DNA of 64,000 nt from Acidobacteriota bacterium (GCA_028877275.1 JAPPFP010000022.1:1-64000), one strand, 5' to 3'. Positions 16,867 to 25,742 are shown, numbered from the stretch's first letter. The notes: generated by a model not told the origin, from the sequence alone. A program made the numbers and translations.

Positions 16867-17720
16867 CGCCAGCGGCGGTGGCCCCAGAGGTACTGGTCCG
16901 GATCCCGGCGGATCGCTTCCTCCAGGAGTGAGTTCAGGGTACGGAGAATCGCCTCGGCGTCCGCGTTCCGGTCGCCGCTCCTCTGCTGCTCGATCAGCGG
17001 CGACAGGCTCAGCTCGAAGGTCATCGGCGCCGTGCGGCGGCAGACGGCGAAGGTGAGCGGCGTCCGAGCGACCAGGTGCAGCATCGCGGCCGTCGTGTGC
17101 GTCTTCGCGGGATGGCCGAAGAACGGCACATCGATCCCCTGGCGGGCGTGCTGATCGACCAGCAGAGCCAGGATCTCGCCGTCGCCGAGCAGCTTGAGGA
17201 AGCGCCCCGGATCCGGGTCGTACTTCGGGATCATCCGGAACGCGCGGCGCTGCCGCCGCCCGAGCGCCAGTTCCTGCACCCGCGGGTTGTTCATCGGCCG
17301 GGAGATGCCTGCGACCGGCTTGTAGCGCGACAGCCACTGGCCAGCGATCTCCCAGTTGCCGAAGTGACCGGAGACGACGATCAGGCCGCGGTCCGGATCC
17401 TCTAGCACCGCCGCCACATCGCCGGGAATGTCGACCCGCAGCCGCTCTGGGTCGTCGAGCACGAGCGACGACTTCATCGACTCGACCAGCACCATGCCCA
17501 TGTTGCTGGCGGCGCCGCGGCCGATCGCGCGCGCCTGCCGCGCGTCTCCCGCCAGGCCGGCGCGCAGGATGTTCGAGATCGCTACGCGACGCCGAGGCCG
17601 GTCGGCGGTCCACCAGAGCGAACCCAGCCCTGCGGCCCAGCGGGCGGCGGCGGGCGGCGGCAGCAGATCGACGCCGAACAGCGCAAGCCGGGCCGCCCAG
17701 TATTCGAGAAGGTGGAGCAC
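16863..17720 (-). CDS. Lipid A lauroyltransferase-like (LpxL/HtrB family) acyltransferase
   Basis: A 285-residue protein of the lysophospholipid acyltransferase superfamily with the HX4E catalytic motif at GHFGNWE (H119, E124) and downstream ISRPMNNPRV and VDQHARQGIDVPFFG segments typical of LpxL/LpxM. These enzymes move an acyl chain from ACP to lipid A at the inner membrane; the N-terminus has a hydrophobic anchor rather than a strong TM. It follows an ACP gene by 19 nt, so that ACP may be its dedicated donor. The ACP-acyltransferase pair also occurs in aryl-polyene and ornithine-lipid loci, so the acceptor is not certain. Confidence 0.82.
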   Translation of the reverse strand: MLHLLEYWAARLALFGVDLLPPPAAARWAAGLGSLWWTADRPRRRVAISNILRAGLAGDARQARAIGRGAASNMGMVLVESMKSSLVLDDPERLRVDIPGDVAAVLEDPDRGLIVVSGHFGNWEIAGQWLSRYKPVAGISRPMNNPRVQELALGRRQRRAFRMIPKYDPDPGRFLKLLGDGEILALLVDQHARQGIDVPFFGHPAKTHTTAAMLHLVARTPLTFAVCRRTAPMTFELSLSPLIEQQRSGDRNADAEAILRTLNSLLEEAIRRDPDQYLWGHRRWR

Positions 17721-17739
17721 CCGGCCCAGGACGCTGCGC

Positions 17740-17994
17740 TCAGGCTCCGTTCTGCTGCAGCAGCGCGATGATCTCGCCGACCGTGCGGGTCTTCACGACC
17801 TGCTTCGGATCGAGCGCGATCCCGAACTCCTCCTCCACGTCGTAGAGCACATCGAGGATGGTCAGGGAGTCGAAGCCGAGCGACTCGATCGGCGTCTCCG
17901 AAGCCACCGCGTCCCAGTCATGCTCCTCGACCGCGCTCTCGCGCAGCACGTCCCGCAACCGGGAGAGAACCTCGGAGGTGCCGTCAGCGTCCAT
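17740..17994 (-). CDS. Acyl carrier protein
   Basis: An 84-residue acidic protein with the phosphopantetheine attachment site GFDSLT (Ser43) and the helix LDVLYDVEEEFGIALD that follows in all ACPs. The length is typical. It lies 47 nt after the second RND adaptor and 19 nt before the LpxL-like acyltransferase, which suggests a specialised ACP feeding that enzyme rather than the housekeeping AcpP (no fab genes adjoin it). Confidence 0.88.
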   Translation of the reverse strand: MDADGTSEVLSRLRDVLRESAVEEHDWDAVASETPIESLGFDSLTILDVLYDVEEEFGIALDPKQVVKTRTVGEIIALLQQNGA

Positions 17995-18041
17995 GGGCGG
18001 AGGTTATCGCCAATCCGAAAGCGGCACAGGCCCGCCTGGTC

Positions 18042-19250
18042 TCACGAGCCTCCCGCTGCCGTCTGCACGGCCATGCCCTCGGTGGCGAGCCGGACGCCGC
18101 CGGTGACGACCGGTTGATTCACCTCGAGCGTTCCGGTGACGTACACGACGTTGTCGGAACGCTGCAGGACCTGCACCGGCACGATGGTCACTTTGCCGTT
18201 CCGTACCGCCCAGACCTCGTCCCCGGTCCTGAGCGCCGAGTCCGGCAGCTTGAAGTACTCCGCTGGAGCGAGACCCTGGAGCTCCACGTCCACGAACTTG
18301 CCGACCAGCAGAGGCGGAGCCGTGCCGGAGTCGGCGTCGCCGTCTACCGGTGAGCCGCTCGAGAAGGGCTCCGGAACACGAACGATCACGTCGATCGTCC
18401 GGGTCTGTTCGTCCAGCGTGACGGCGCCTCGATCCAGGTAGCCCTCCCAGGCATAGCTCTCGTCGCCGTACTCGGCGATGACTCGCGCCGCGATCCGGGT
18501 GTCCGCCTCGCCGGCCCGGAGATTCCAGAGGCCGGGTAGCAGGGCGGCGGCGTCATCGGAGAGCGGGACCACCACTTCGACCGAGCTGGACGCGTAGAGC
18601 CGCCCCACGCTCTGGCCGGCCGCGACGTACTGCCCAACGTCCACCGACTCGGAGCGCACGATGCCGTCGAACGGGGCGCGGACCTCGGTGCGGGCCAGGT
18701 TCAGCGCCGCTTCCCTGAGGACGGCGCCGTCCCGCTCCAGGGCCCTTCGGGCCGCCTGGAGCTGGGGCTCCCACAGGGCCAGGGGGCTCGGAGCGTCGGA
18801 GTTCGCCTCGCTGCCCTGGCGCTCCCGGAACCGCTCGTACTGGGAGCGGGCCACGGCTGCCTCCTCCTCCACCTTCAGCACCTCGACCCGCTGCAACGCG
18901 ACGTTGGCTCGTGCCTGCTGCACCCTGTTGCGGTAGTCCGTGTCCTCGATGCGGAACAGCGGTTGCCCCTCCCGAATGCGTCCGCTGCTCTGGAAGGCCG
19001 GGTCGACCCATACGACCTTGCCGCTGACCTCCGCGGTGACGTCGACCTCCGCCCGCGGTCGGACGGTGCCGCCGGCATAGACGGGGATGGCGCCTTCGCC
19101 TGCCTCCACCGGCTCCGTCAGCGCGAAGGGGACCAGGGAAGGCGGAGGCCGGGAGGCCGGCTCGGGCCTCAGCAGGACCATCGAGGCGGCGACGGCAAGG
19201 GATCCGATCAGGATCACGCCTCCGATGGCCCAGCCGGTTCGTTGACTCAT
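18042..19250 (-). CDS. RND efflux periplasmic adaptor subunit, copy 2
   Basis: A 402-residue membrane-fusion protein (HlyD/AcrA type). The N-terminal anchor helix (7-27) is followed by a beta-barrel/lipoyl half (TVRPRAEVDVTAEVSGKVVW), a coiled-coil hairpin rich in Ala, Glu and Arg (about 110-185), the returning lipoyl half (APFDGIVRSESVDVGQYVAAG) and the membrane-proximal domain. It is a close paralogue of copy 1 (20799-22028), alignable along the whole length with shared runs such as RANVALQRVEVLK. The ATG at 19250 overlaps the GH16 stop by 4 nt. It should bridge an RND pump and the outer-membrane factor; no pump lies in this operon. Confidence 0.88.
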   Translation of the reverse strand: MSQRTGWAIGGVILIGSLAVAASMVLLRPEPASRPPPSLVPFALTEPVEAGEGAIPVYAGGTVRPRAEVDVTAEVSGKVVWVDPAFQSSGRIREGQPLFRIEDTDYRNRVQQARANVALQRVEVLKVEEEAAVARSQYERFRERQGSEANSDAPSPLALWEPQLQAARRALERDGAVLREAALNLARTEVRAPFDGIVRSESVDVGQYVAAGQSVGRLYASSSVEVVVPLSDDAAALLPGLWNLRAGEADTRIAARVIAEYGDESYAWEGYLDRGAVTLDEQTRTIDVIVRVPEPFSSGSPVDGDADSGTAPPLLVGKFVDVELQGLAPAEYFKLPDSALRTGDEVWAVRNGKVTIVPVQVLQRSDNVVYVTGTLEVNQPVVTGGVRLATEGMAVQTAAGGS

Positions 19251-20782
19251 CTGCGGGGATTCTGCCTTATTCCGCAGCCGCCTTGCACGACGTGGCCACA
19301 GATGAGACGGACGTTGTCCACCTGGAGGTGCGCGGCGCTCGTCGATTCGAGTGCCAACGGGCTCCGCACCCGGTCGAGGTCGACGGGGCGTCCACCGGTC
19401 TGGCCGGAGTTCCGGACGATGTCGCCGATCTGGACGGTGACGGTCGTCCATGTGTCCCTGGTGAGCGTTGCGAACGGCAGGTCGACGGCGCCGGCCTCAG
19501 GGGAACCGCTGTCGAGCTTGACATTCAGGCTGCTCGCCGCGTCCGTGCCGTCGCCGAACACGTACAGGTCGAACTGCAGCTCGGCTGGGAAGTTCCCGGG
19601 TTGGGAGGCGCCGCCCATGCCGAAGAGCGTCAACCGCTCCTCTTCGGCCGGGCGGATGGAGAAGCTGCCGCCGCCGGACGTGGCGAGATCGATCACCATC
19701 CCGCGGCCGGCGCGTGCGACTTCCGCGATGGCTAGCGCTCCGTCCGCGTCATCGACGGCGAAGTTGAGCGTCACGGCGTCCTCCTCGTCCGGGAAGCGCA
19801 GCGGTCCCGCGGCGTCCACGTAGAGGTCGTAGGCGGCGCGGTAGACGTCGGCCGGCGCCGGGGGCGTGACCGAGGCGGACGTTCGGTCAGCCAGGCCGGC
19901 GCATCCAACGCCGGTCGAGGCGTTGATGCGGCATCGGTACACGCGCACGTAGTCGACCCTGAGTTCGCCCGGCAGTGCGCTGGCCACAGGGTCGCCGGGC
20001 AGATTGCCGCCGACCGCGAGGTTCAACAGCAGGTGGAACGGGCGGTCGAACGGCGCCGAAACACCGCCGGAGACGTGGGCGTTCGTCGCGGCGTCCCTGT
20101 AGTAGTTCCAGTACCTGTTTCGCCGGATCGTGTAGAAGTGAACGCCATCAACGAACCAGCGGATCTCCTCCTCGTCCCATTCGACGGCGTAGACGTGGAA
20201 GCCGTCCGAGGGATCGACTTCGGGGTACCTCGCGTAGTCGACTGTGTTGAGCGGCCAGGCCATCCCGTAGTGCAACGCCGCCTGGGCGAAGGGGCCCGGA
20301 TCGCGGGAGAACACCTCCAGGATGTCGATCTCGCCGCCGCCGGCCCAGCGGCCGTACGCGGAGTCGGTGGGCAGCATCCAGAAGGCGGACCAGAGGCCCT
20401 GGCCGCCGGGGGCCTGGATGCTCGCCTCGATGCGGCCGTAGGTCGTGTCCAGCTTGCCTGCGGTGTTGATGCGCCCGGAGGTGTAGGCGTGCCCGTCTCC
20501 AGCGTCCTCCTCGCGGGCCGTGATGACCAGGACACCGTCGGACACGGAGATGTTGGCGGCCCGGTAGCTCTGGAGCTCGTTGTTGCCCCAGCCGGGTATG
20601 CCTTCGGCCGTGCCGTCGCCTGTCTGTATGTTCCACCTGGAAGCATCCAGGGCCGTGCCGTCGAACTCGTCGGACCAGACGAGTTCCCAGTCCTCGGGCG
20701 GAGGCGTTCCGGACGGCGGGACGCCGCAGCCGGCGAGGCCCATTGCGACCAGCAGCGAGCACCCGATCGTCAGATACCGCAT
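19247..20782 (-). CDS. Glycoside hydrolase family 16 lipoprotein
   Basis: A 511-residue secreted lipoprotein. The lipobox LAGC (Cys19) predicts lipid anchoring. The GH16 domain (about 30-290) has the catalytic motif EIDILE, with nucleophile E151 and acid/base E156, and upstream WSDEFDGTALDASRW. GH16 enzymes cleave beta-1,3/1,4-glucans such as laminarin, or other beta-galactans. The last ~200 residues are a separate beta-rich domain, perhaps carbohydrate-binding. It lies between two paralogous RND adaptors, 16 nt after the first and overlapping the second by 4 nt, which is an unusual setting. Substrate cannot be told from sequence. Confidence 0.88.
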   Translation of the reverse strand: MRYLTIGCSLLVAMGLAGCGVPPSGTPPPEDWELVWSDEFDGTALDASRWNIQTGDGTAEGIPGWGNNELQSYRAANISVSDGVLVITAREEDAGDGHAYTSGRINTAGKLDTTYGRIEASIQAPGGQGLWSAFWMLPTDSAYGRWAGGGEIDILEVFSRDPGPFAQAALHYGMAWPLNTVDYARYPEVDPSDGFHVYAVEWDEEEIRWFVDGVHFYTIRRNRYWNYYRDAATNAHVSGGVSAPFDRPFHLLLNLAVGGNLPGDPVASALPGELRVDYVRVYRCRINASTGVGCAGLADRTSASVTPPAPADVYRAAYDLYVDAAGPLRFPDEEDAVTLNFAVDDADGALAIAEVARAGRGMVIDLATSGGGSFSIRPAEEERLTLFGMGGASQPGNFPAELQFDLYVFGDGTDAASSLNVKLDSGSPEAGAVDLPFATLTRDTWTTVTVQIGDIVRNSGQTGGRPVDLDRVRSPLALESTSAAHLQVDNVRLICGHVVQGGCGIRQNPRR

Positions 20783-20798
20783 GACCGAGCGGCGGGCG

Positions 20799-22028
20799 TC
20801 ACTCCGCCTGGGCGCTTGCCGTCCGCACCTCCATCCCGTCCGTCCCGACCTGGATCCCGCCGACCACGACCTGCGCGCCGGCCTCGAGATCTCCGGTCAC
20901 GTAGACGTCGTCGTCCAGTCTCTGGAGGATCTCGACCGGCACGATCGTCACCTTCCCGTCGCGCACGACCCAGACTTCGTTGCCGGGTCTGAGCGCCGGC
21001 CGCCTGATCCTGAAGTAGGCGTCAGGCGCGATGCCTTCGAGTTCCACGTCGACGAACTTGCCGACCAGCAGCGGCGGGCCGTCAGCGGCGGTGTCCGTAT
21101 CGGCGTCATCGCTGTGGCCGGCTTCCTGCGCGCCGCTGCCGTAGGGCTCCGGAACCCGCACGATCACGTCCAGGGTGCGGGTCTGCTCGTCCAGCGCGCC
21201 TTCGACCCGGTCCACGTATCCGTCCCAGGCGTAGCGCCGGCCGCCGTAGTCCGCGACGACCTGGGCCGCCACCTCACGATTCCCGTCGCCGGCCCGCAGA
21301 TCCCACAGGCCCGGAACGAGCGCGGCTTCCCTGTCGGAGAGCGGCACGACGACTTCGACGGCGTCGGACGCGTACAGGCGCGCCACTCCCCGGCCCGCTG
21401 CCACGAACTGCCCCACGTCGACCGACTCGGTGCGGACGACGCCGGAGAAGGGCGCCGTGACCGCCGTTCGCGCGAGGTTCAACTCGGTCTCGGCCAGGGT
21501 GGCGTCGTCCCTGGCAAGGGCGGCTTCCGCGGCCTCGAGCTGAGGTTGCCAGAGCGCGAGCGGACTCGCTTCGGAAGTCTCTCCGCTTTCCGCCTGGCGT
21601 TCCTTGAACTGCTCGTACTGCTTGCGCGCGACCTGCGCTTCTTCCCTTGCCTTGAGGACTTCGACCCTCTGGAGCGCGACATTGGCCCGCGCCTTCTCCA
21701 CCTCGCTCCGGTAGTCGACGGCGTCGATGCGGAAGAGCACCTGCCCCTCGCGCACCCGCCCGCCGCTCTGAAACGACGGGTCGACCCAGACCACCTTGCC
21801 GCTCACCTCGGCGGCGATATCGATCTCCGCCCGTGGCCGCACCGTGCCGGCGCCGAACACGGGGATCGAGCCTTCGCTGGCCTGGGCCGGGGCGGTGATC
21901 GCGAAGGGAATCTGGGAGGGCGGAGGTGTGCGTTCCGGTTCGGGCCGCTGGGAGACCATGAACACGGCAAGACCCGTGGCCCCGACCAGTATGGCGGCGG
22001 CAACGAGAAAGCCGGCTACTCGGCTCAT
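20799..22028 (-). CDS. RND efflux periplasmic adaptor subunit, copy 1
   Basis: A 409-residue HlyD/AcrA-type adaptor with N-terminal membrane anchor (5-25), lipoyl halves (TVRPRAEIDIAAEVSGKVVW and APFSGVVRTESVDVGQFVAA) and a coiled-coil hairpin with KAREEAQVARKQYEQFKER. It shares most of its sequence with copy 2, so the two probably arose by tandem duplication. The ATG overlaps the upstream outer-membrane factor stop by 4 nt; GH16 follows after 16 nt. Its C-terminal third carries a short acidic insert (HSDDADTDTA) at the same place where copy 2 has VDGDADSGTA. Confidence 0.88.
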   Translation of the reverse strand: MSRVAGFLVAAAILVGATGLAVFMVSQRPEPERTPPPSQIPFAITAPAQASEGSIPVFGAGTVRPRAEIDIAAEVSGKVVWVDPSFQSGGRVREGQVLFRIDAVDYRSEVEKARANVALQRVEVLKAREEAQVARKQYEQFKERQAESGETSEASPLALWQPQLEAAEAALARDDATLAETELNLARTAVTAPFSGVVRTESVDVGQFVAAGRGVARLYASDAVEVVVPLSDREAALVPGLWDLRAGDGNREVAAQVVADYGGRRYAWDGYVDRVEGALDEQTRTLDVIVRVPEPYGSGAQEAGHSDDADTDTAADGPPLLVGKFVDVELEGIAPDAYFRIRRPALRPGNEVWVVRDGKVTIVPVEILQRLDDDVYVTGDLEAGAQVVVGGIQVGTDGMEVRTASAQAE

Positions 22029-23515
22029 GGGCCGGTCCTACTTCGTTCGTCGGCTGATTCCGCGGGCGTCCAGGCGCCTCCGAGGGCGCGGTGGACGGTC
22101 AGCCGGGAGAGGGCGAGATCGCGCTCGGCGCCGGCCAGGGCGGACTCGACGTTCAGGCGGGTGAGCAGTGCGTCGAGGAAGTCGGCGTAGCCTCCGATGC
22201 CCGCCTCGTATCTCTGGGAGCGGAGCCTCTCCGTCGCCCGGGCCTCCTCGAGCCGGGAGGCGAGCAGGGCGTGGCGCCGGCCCTCGTTCCCGTGTACTGC
22301 CAGAGCCGTTTCGACCTCGTTGACGGCGGTCACGACGGTGCGGCCGTAGGTCGCCGCGAGCTCGCCGAACCGGGCCTCGGCCAGCGCCACGTTGCTGCGC
22401 AGCCGCCCACCCTGAAAGACCGGCGCGAGCAGGTTGGACGCCAGGTTGGTGAACCACTGATCCACCTTGAACAGGCTGTCGACCTTGGAACTCTGGAGCC
22501 CGATCGAGCCGGAGAACGAGAGCGTCGGAAGGAGTTCGGCGCGCCGGGCGTCGACCTGGAAGTGGGCGGCTTCGAGCCGGTGTCTCGCCGCCCTCACGTC
22601 GGGCCGCTGCATGAGCAGGTCGGCCGGGATCCCCGGCGGAACGGGATCGGCCGCGGTAGCGGGCGCCAGTGCTTCGGGCAGCAGTTCGGCCAGATCGTCC
22701 CGATAGCCGCCCAGGAGGACGGCGAGACGCCCCTCAGCGTTCGCCAGCCCGTTCTCTAGCTGTGGCTGGATGGCCTGGATGTTCCGCAAGTCCTGGCGTA
22801 TCCGGTAGAGGATCGAAGAGTCGGCGAGACCGCGGTCGTAGCGGGTGGAGGCGACGTCTTCCCGCTCCTGGAGAACATCGACCATCCTTCGGCTGATCGC
22901 CATGCGCCGGCGAAGGTCGACGATCTCGAAGTAGGCGCCGATCGTCTCGGCAAGGACTCCGATCTTCGCGGTGTGGTAGTCGGACTCCGAGGCGAGGTAC
23001 TCGGCGCCGGCGGCGAGGGCGGAGCTGCGGGCGCGTCCCCAGAAGTCCATCTCGTAGGAGAAGTCGGCGCTCAGGGACCAGGTCGTGATCGCGAGCCGCT
23101 CGGGCAGGGTGAAGCCGGGGGCGAGCCGTTCCAGCCCGAGCTCCTGGATCTGGGCGCCGAAGCCCGTGTTGGTGGGATTCGTCAGGTCGTTGATCCCCGC
23201 TCCGGCCGCAACGACCGGCCGGATCGCGGCCCTAGCGATTCGGGCCCGTTCCCTGGCCTGCTCCACGCGGGCGACCGCGGCGGCCATGTCCAGATTCGAA
23301 TCGAGAACGGAGTCGACGATCCGGTCGAGTGCCGGATCGGCAAATGCCTTCCACCACTGGAGCGGCTCATGGGCGCCGGAGGCGACGGTTTCCTGAAAGT
23401 CCTCCGGTACTTCCGCTACCGGTTCGGGCAGTTCCGGCGGCGGTGCCATGGAACAGCCGAGGTGCAGGACTGCGGCGGATACTAGCGAGAGCGGGGCAAT
23501 CGCATTGGAGTTCAT
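22025..23515 (-). CDS. Outer-membrane efflux lipoprotein (NodT/TolC family)
   Basis: A 496-residue outer-membrane factor. The lipobox LHLGC (Cys near 21) gives a lipid anchor; two OEP repeats follow (about 60-260 and 275-480), each with long alpha-helical segments (ARVEQARERARIARAAIRP; ARHRLEAAHFQVDARRAELL). It forms the exit duct of tripartite pumps. First gene of the operon OMF-adaptor-GH16-adaptor-ACP-acyltransferase. I chose the ATG at 23515; an upstream in-frame extension overlaps the divergent squalene-synthase gene and lacks a signal. A TATCGT hexamer lies about 40 nt upstream. Confidence 0.88.
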   Translation of the reverse strand: MNSNAIAPLSLVSAAVLHLGCSMAPPPELPEPVAEVPEDFQETVASGAHEPLQWWKAFADPALDRIVDSVLDSNLDMAAAVARVEQARERARIARAAIRPVVAAGAGINDLTNPTNTGFGAQIQELGLERLAPGFTLPERLAITTWSLSADFSYEMDFWGRARSSALAAGAEYLASESDYHTAKIGVLAETIGAYFEIVDLRRRMAISRRMVDVLQEREDVASTRYDRGLADSSILYRIRQDLRNIQAIQPQLENGLANAEGRLAVLLGGYRDDLAELLPEALAPATAADPVPPGIPADLLMQRPDVRAARHRLEAAHFQVDARRAELLPTLSFSGSIGLQSSKVDSLFKVDQWFTNLASNLLAPVFQGGRLRSNVALAEARFGELAATYGRTVVTAVNEVETALAVHGNEGRRHALLASRLEEARATERLRSQRYEAGIGGYADFLDALLTRLNVESALAGAERDLALSRLTVHRALGGAWTPAESADERSRTGP

Positions 23516-23601
23516 GAGGCGCGCTGGCGTGGCTCCGCTGGCAGGAACAGTCGGCACGATACCACGCACCCCCGGCCGGGCATGGTTGCTTCCAGGCCCG
23601 G

Positions 23602-23607
23602 TAGACT
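23602..23607 (+). promoter_or_regulatory. Candidate -10 element of the squalene-synthase-like gene
   Basis: TAGACT, ending 13 nt before the ATG at 23621. Because this hexamer would lie inside a longer reading starting at 23582, it favours the downstream start. Confidence 0.4.
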
Positions 23608-23620
23608 CGTGCGCCTTCTG

Positions 23621-24538
23621 ATGGCAGACCTCGAAGATCTTCTGGTCAAGACGAGCAGAACCTTCGCGCTCTCGATTCCCCAGCTCGAGGGGGCGACGCG
23701 GGATCAGGTGACCCTGGGCTACCTGTTGTTGCGGATCGCCGACACGCTCGAGGACGCCGCGGTCTGGAGCCGGGAGCAACGGGTCGAGGCGCTGTTCCGG
23801 TTCGCGGATCTGCTGGACGACGCGGACGAGACGGCGGGCGGTGCGACGGGAGATCTGGTCGCGTCATGGCTCGCCGAGCCGCCATCGCCCCACGAAGGCT
23901 ACCTGGAGCTGCTCAAGGCGACGGATGAGGTGCTTTCGGCGTATCGCGCGCTCGATCCACCGGCCAGGTCGGTGGTCGGTCATCACGTTCGCCGTACCTG
24001 CGTGGGCATGGCGCACATCGTGAGACGCGCTGACCGGGGCGGCGAACTTCGCCTCGAGGGCATCCCCGAGCTTCGGGACTACTGCTACGTCGTTGCCGGC
24101 ATCGTCGGCGAGATGCTGACCGAGCTGTTCCTGCTTGGCGCGCCGCTGGAAGAAGTGGCGGAAGCGCTCCGGCGCCGCGCGGCGGCGTTTGGCGAGGCGC
24201 TGCAACTCGTGAACATCCTCAAGGATGCGGCGACGGACGAGGATGAGGGCAGGTCGTTCATTCGGGACGGCCGCGACCGCACGCTCGCTTTCGAGCTGGC
24301 CCGCGCGGACCTCGAAGTTGCCGGAGAGTACGTGGCCCACCTGCAGCGGGCCGGTGCGCCCCGCGGCTACCTGGGGTTCACGGCGCTTCCCGTTCGCCTG
24401 GCCTGGGCCACGCTGGCCCGCGTCGAGGAACAGGGACCGGGCTCGAAGCTGACCCGCCCCGAAGTGGCCGCGCTGGTCGGCGCCCTGCACGCCGATCTGG
24501 ACGCTGGCCGCCCAGCGGCCGGCGGCGCCTCGCGCTGA
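23621..24538 (+). CDS. Squalene/phytoene synthase-family protein (squalene-synthase-like)
   Basis: A 305-residue trans-isoprenyl head-to-head synthase. It has the SRTFALSIPQL N-terminal motif, the first Asp-rich motif DTLED (41-45), the YCYVVAGIVGEMLTELF helix and the second motif NILKDAATDEDEGRSF. These residues bind the diphosphates of two farnesyl-PP through Mg2+. The pattern is closer to single-enzyme squalene synthase than to HpnC/HpnD (judgement). The stop is 1 nt from the stop of the convergent MpaB-like oxygenase. An upstream ATG at 23582 adds 13 residues, but the promoter-like hexamer favours 23621. The product might be squalene or a related C30 compound. Confidence 0.83.
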   Translation: MADLEDLLVKTSRTFALSIPQLEGATRDQVTLGYLLLRIADTLEDAAVWSREQRVEALFRFADLLDDADETAGGATGDLVASWLAEPPSPHEGYLELLKATDEVLSAYRALDPPARSVVGHHVRRTCVGMAHIVRRADRGGELRLEGIPELRDYCYVVAGIVGEMLTELFLLGAPLEEVAEALRRRAAAFGEALQLVNILKDAATDEDEGRSFIRDGRDRTLAFELARADLEVAGEYVAHLQRAGAPRGYLGFTALPVRLAWATLARVEEQGPGSKLTRPEVAALVGALHADLDAGRPAAGGASR

Positions 24539-24539
24539 G

Positions 24540-25742
24540 CTACCAGTCCCGCGAATCCTCGTCGTGGAGAGTCGTCGGCAGCGCGTAGGAGTGCTCGATC
24601 TCGCCGAGATCCGAGGCGTCCAGTAGCGCGTCGAACCGCTTGATCGACCGGTTCGCGAACAGGCGGGGGAGCAGTTTCAGGGCCGCCTTCTCCGCTCTGT
24701 TCCTCAGGAACAGCAGGGGTACCTGCTTGACGAACCGCGACTTCGGGAATCTGAAGGAATCCGCCAGATCGTTGCCGATCAGTTCCCGCGACACCTGGTA
24801 GATGAACGCCGCCATCTCGCGGCGTTCCTTCGTCTCCTTGAAACCGAGCAGGATGGGCGCGCTGTTGACAATGCTGTTCGCCATGATGATCGCGTCGTCG
24901 TCCGGGGGCGGCTCGCAGGTCGCCGCGATCTGGAAGACGCGGCACGCCGAGGCGTGGTCATGGAACATGATCGCCTCGGGTATCCCCATGACGAGTCCCG
25001 TGTATCTCCACACATGGACGTAGGCATCCTTCTCCTCCTGGCTGAAGTCGCCTCCCAGCCGCGCGACGTGGTGCATCAGACGACCTGAGAAGGCGGCCGC
25101 GCCCAGCAGCATGTGCGCCGCGCTGAGCGGCATTCCGTGCTCCGGCGCGTCCCATTCGTCAGACTGCTTGAGCAGCATCCTCGCCTGGGCATGCACCAGG
25201 CGGATGCGCAGGCTCAGCTTCCAGGCGTCGCCGCCGGGCTCCAGGCCGCCGGGCATGAACTGCTCGGTCAACTGCAGCGTGTTTTGCTTGAGCCGGCGGA
25301 CGCCGTTCAGGATGATCCGGCTGCGGATTCGAAACGACTTGCTGATCAGGGTGGAGAAGCCTTCGACGATCGCGCCGCCCACGAGTCCTCCAAGGACCAT
25401 GTCCGAGTTGCGGAGGAAGGCCCTGGTGGCCTTCATGGCGATCTCGGGGTCGAACCAGTCGGGGACGACGGCCGAGGACTCGATGAGTTCCCGGAGTGCC
25501 TCGGGCGTGTCCTTCGGCGGATCGTGGTGGTGGTCGACCGTCTGGGCGATCGCGCGGTGAACATGGTGGGGCTCCACGATCGCCGCCAGTTGTTCGACCG
25601 CCCGATCGGCCAGCGGATCGCCCAGGGTCGTGTAGCGGATGTAGCGATCCGCCAGGTCGGGATCCAGCGCTCGGGCCGCCTTGTAGCCGTCGACATAGCA
25701 GGCAGGGGTGTCGAAGGCTTGTTGCTCGAAAGGTTCGCGCAT
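24540..25742 (-). CDS. MpaB/rubber-oxygenase-like (DUF2236) protein, copy 2
   Basis: A 400-residue paralogue of the protein at 6893-8050, sharing NSDMVLGGLVGGAIVEGFST, RLKQNTLQLTEQFMPGGLEP, LRIRLVHAQARMLL and VWRYTGLVMGIPEAI. The conserved His of RLVHAQ is the likely haem ligand by family analogy. No signal peptide is visible. It lies tail to tail with the squalene-synthase-like gene (1 nt between stops) and head to head with kynureninase. An isoprenoid or other hydrophobic substrate is possible but unproven. TATTCT ends 12 nt before the ATG. Confidence 0.8.
   Translation of the reverse strand: MREPFEQQAFDTPACYVDGYKAARALDPDLADRYIRYTTLGDPLADRAVEQLAAIVEPHHVHRAIAQTVDHHHDPPKDTPEALRELIESSAVVPDWFDPEIAMKATRAFLRNSDMVLGGLVGGAIVEGFSTLISKSFRIRSRIILNGVRRLKQNTLQLTEQFMPGGLEPGGDAWKLSLRIRLVHAQARMLLKQSDEWDAPEHGMPLSAAHMLLGAAAFSGRLMHHVARLGGDFSQEEKDAYVHVWRYTGLVMGIPEAIMFHDHASACRVFQIAATCEPPPDDDAIIMANSIVNSAPILLGFKETKERREMAAFIYQVSRELIGNDLADSFRFPKSRFVKQVPLLFLRNRAEKAALKLLPRLFANRSIKRFDALLDASDLGEIEHSYALPTTLHDEDSRDW

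Noticed and set aside
23582-23620. Earlier start (ATG 23582) for the squalene-synthase-like gene
   Set aside because: The TAGACT promoter-like hexamer would then lie within the coding region, and the extra 13 residues show no conserved feature.
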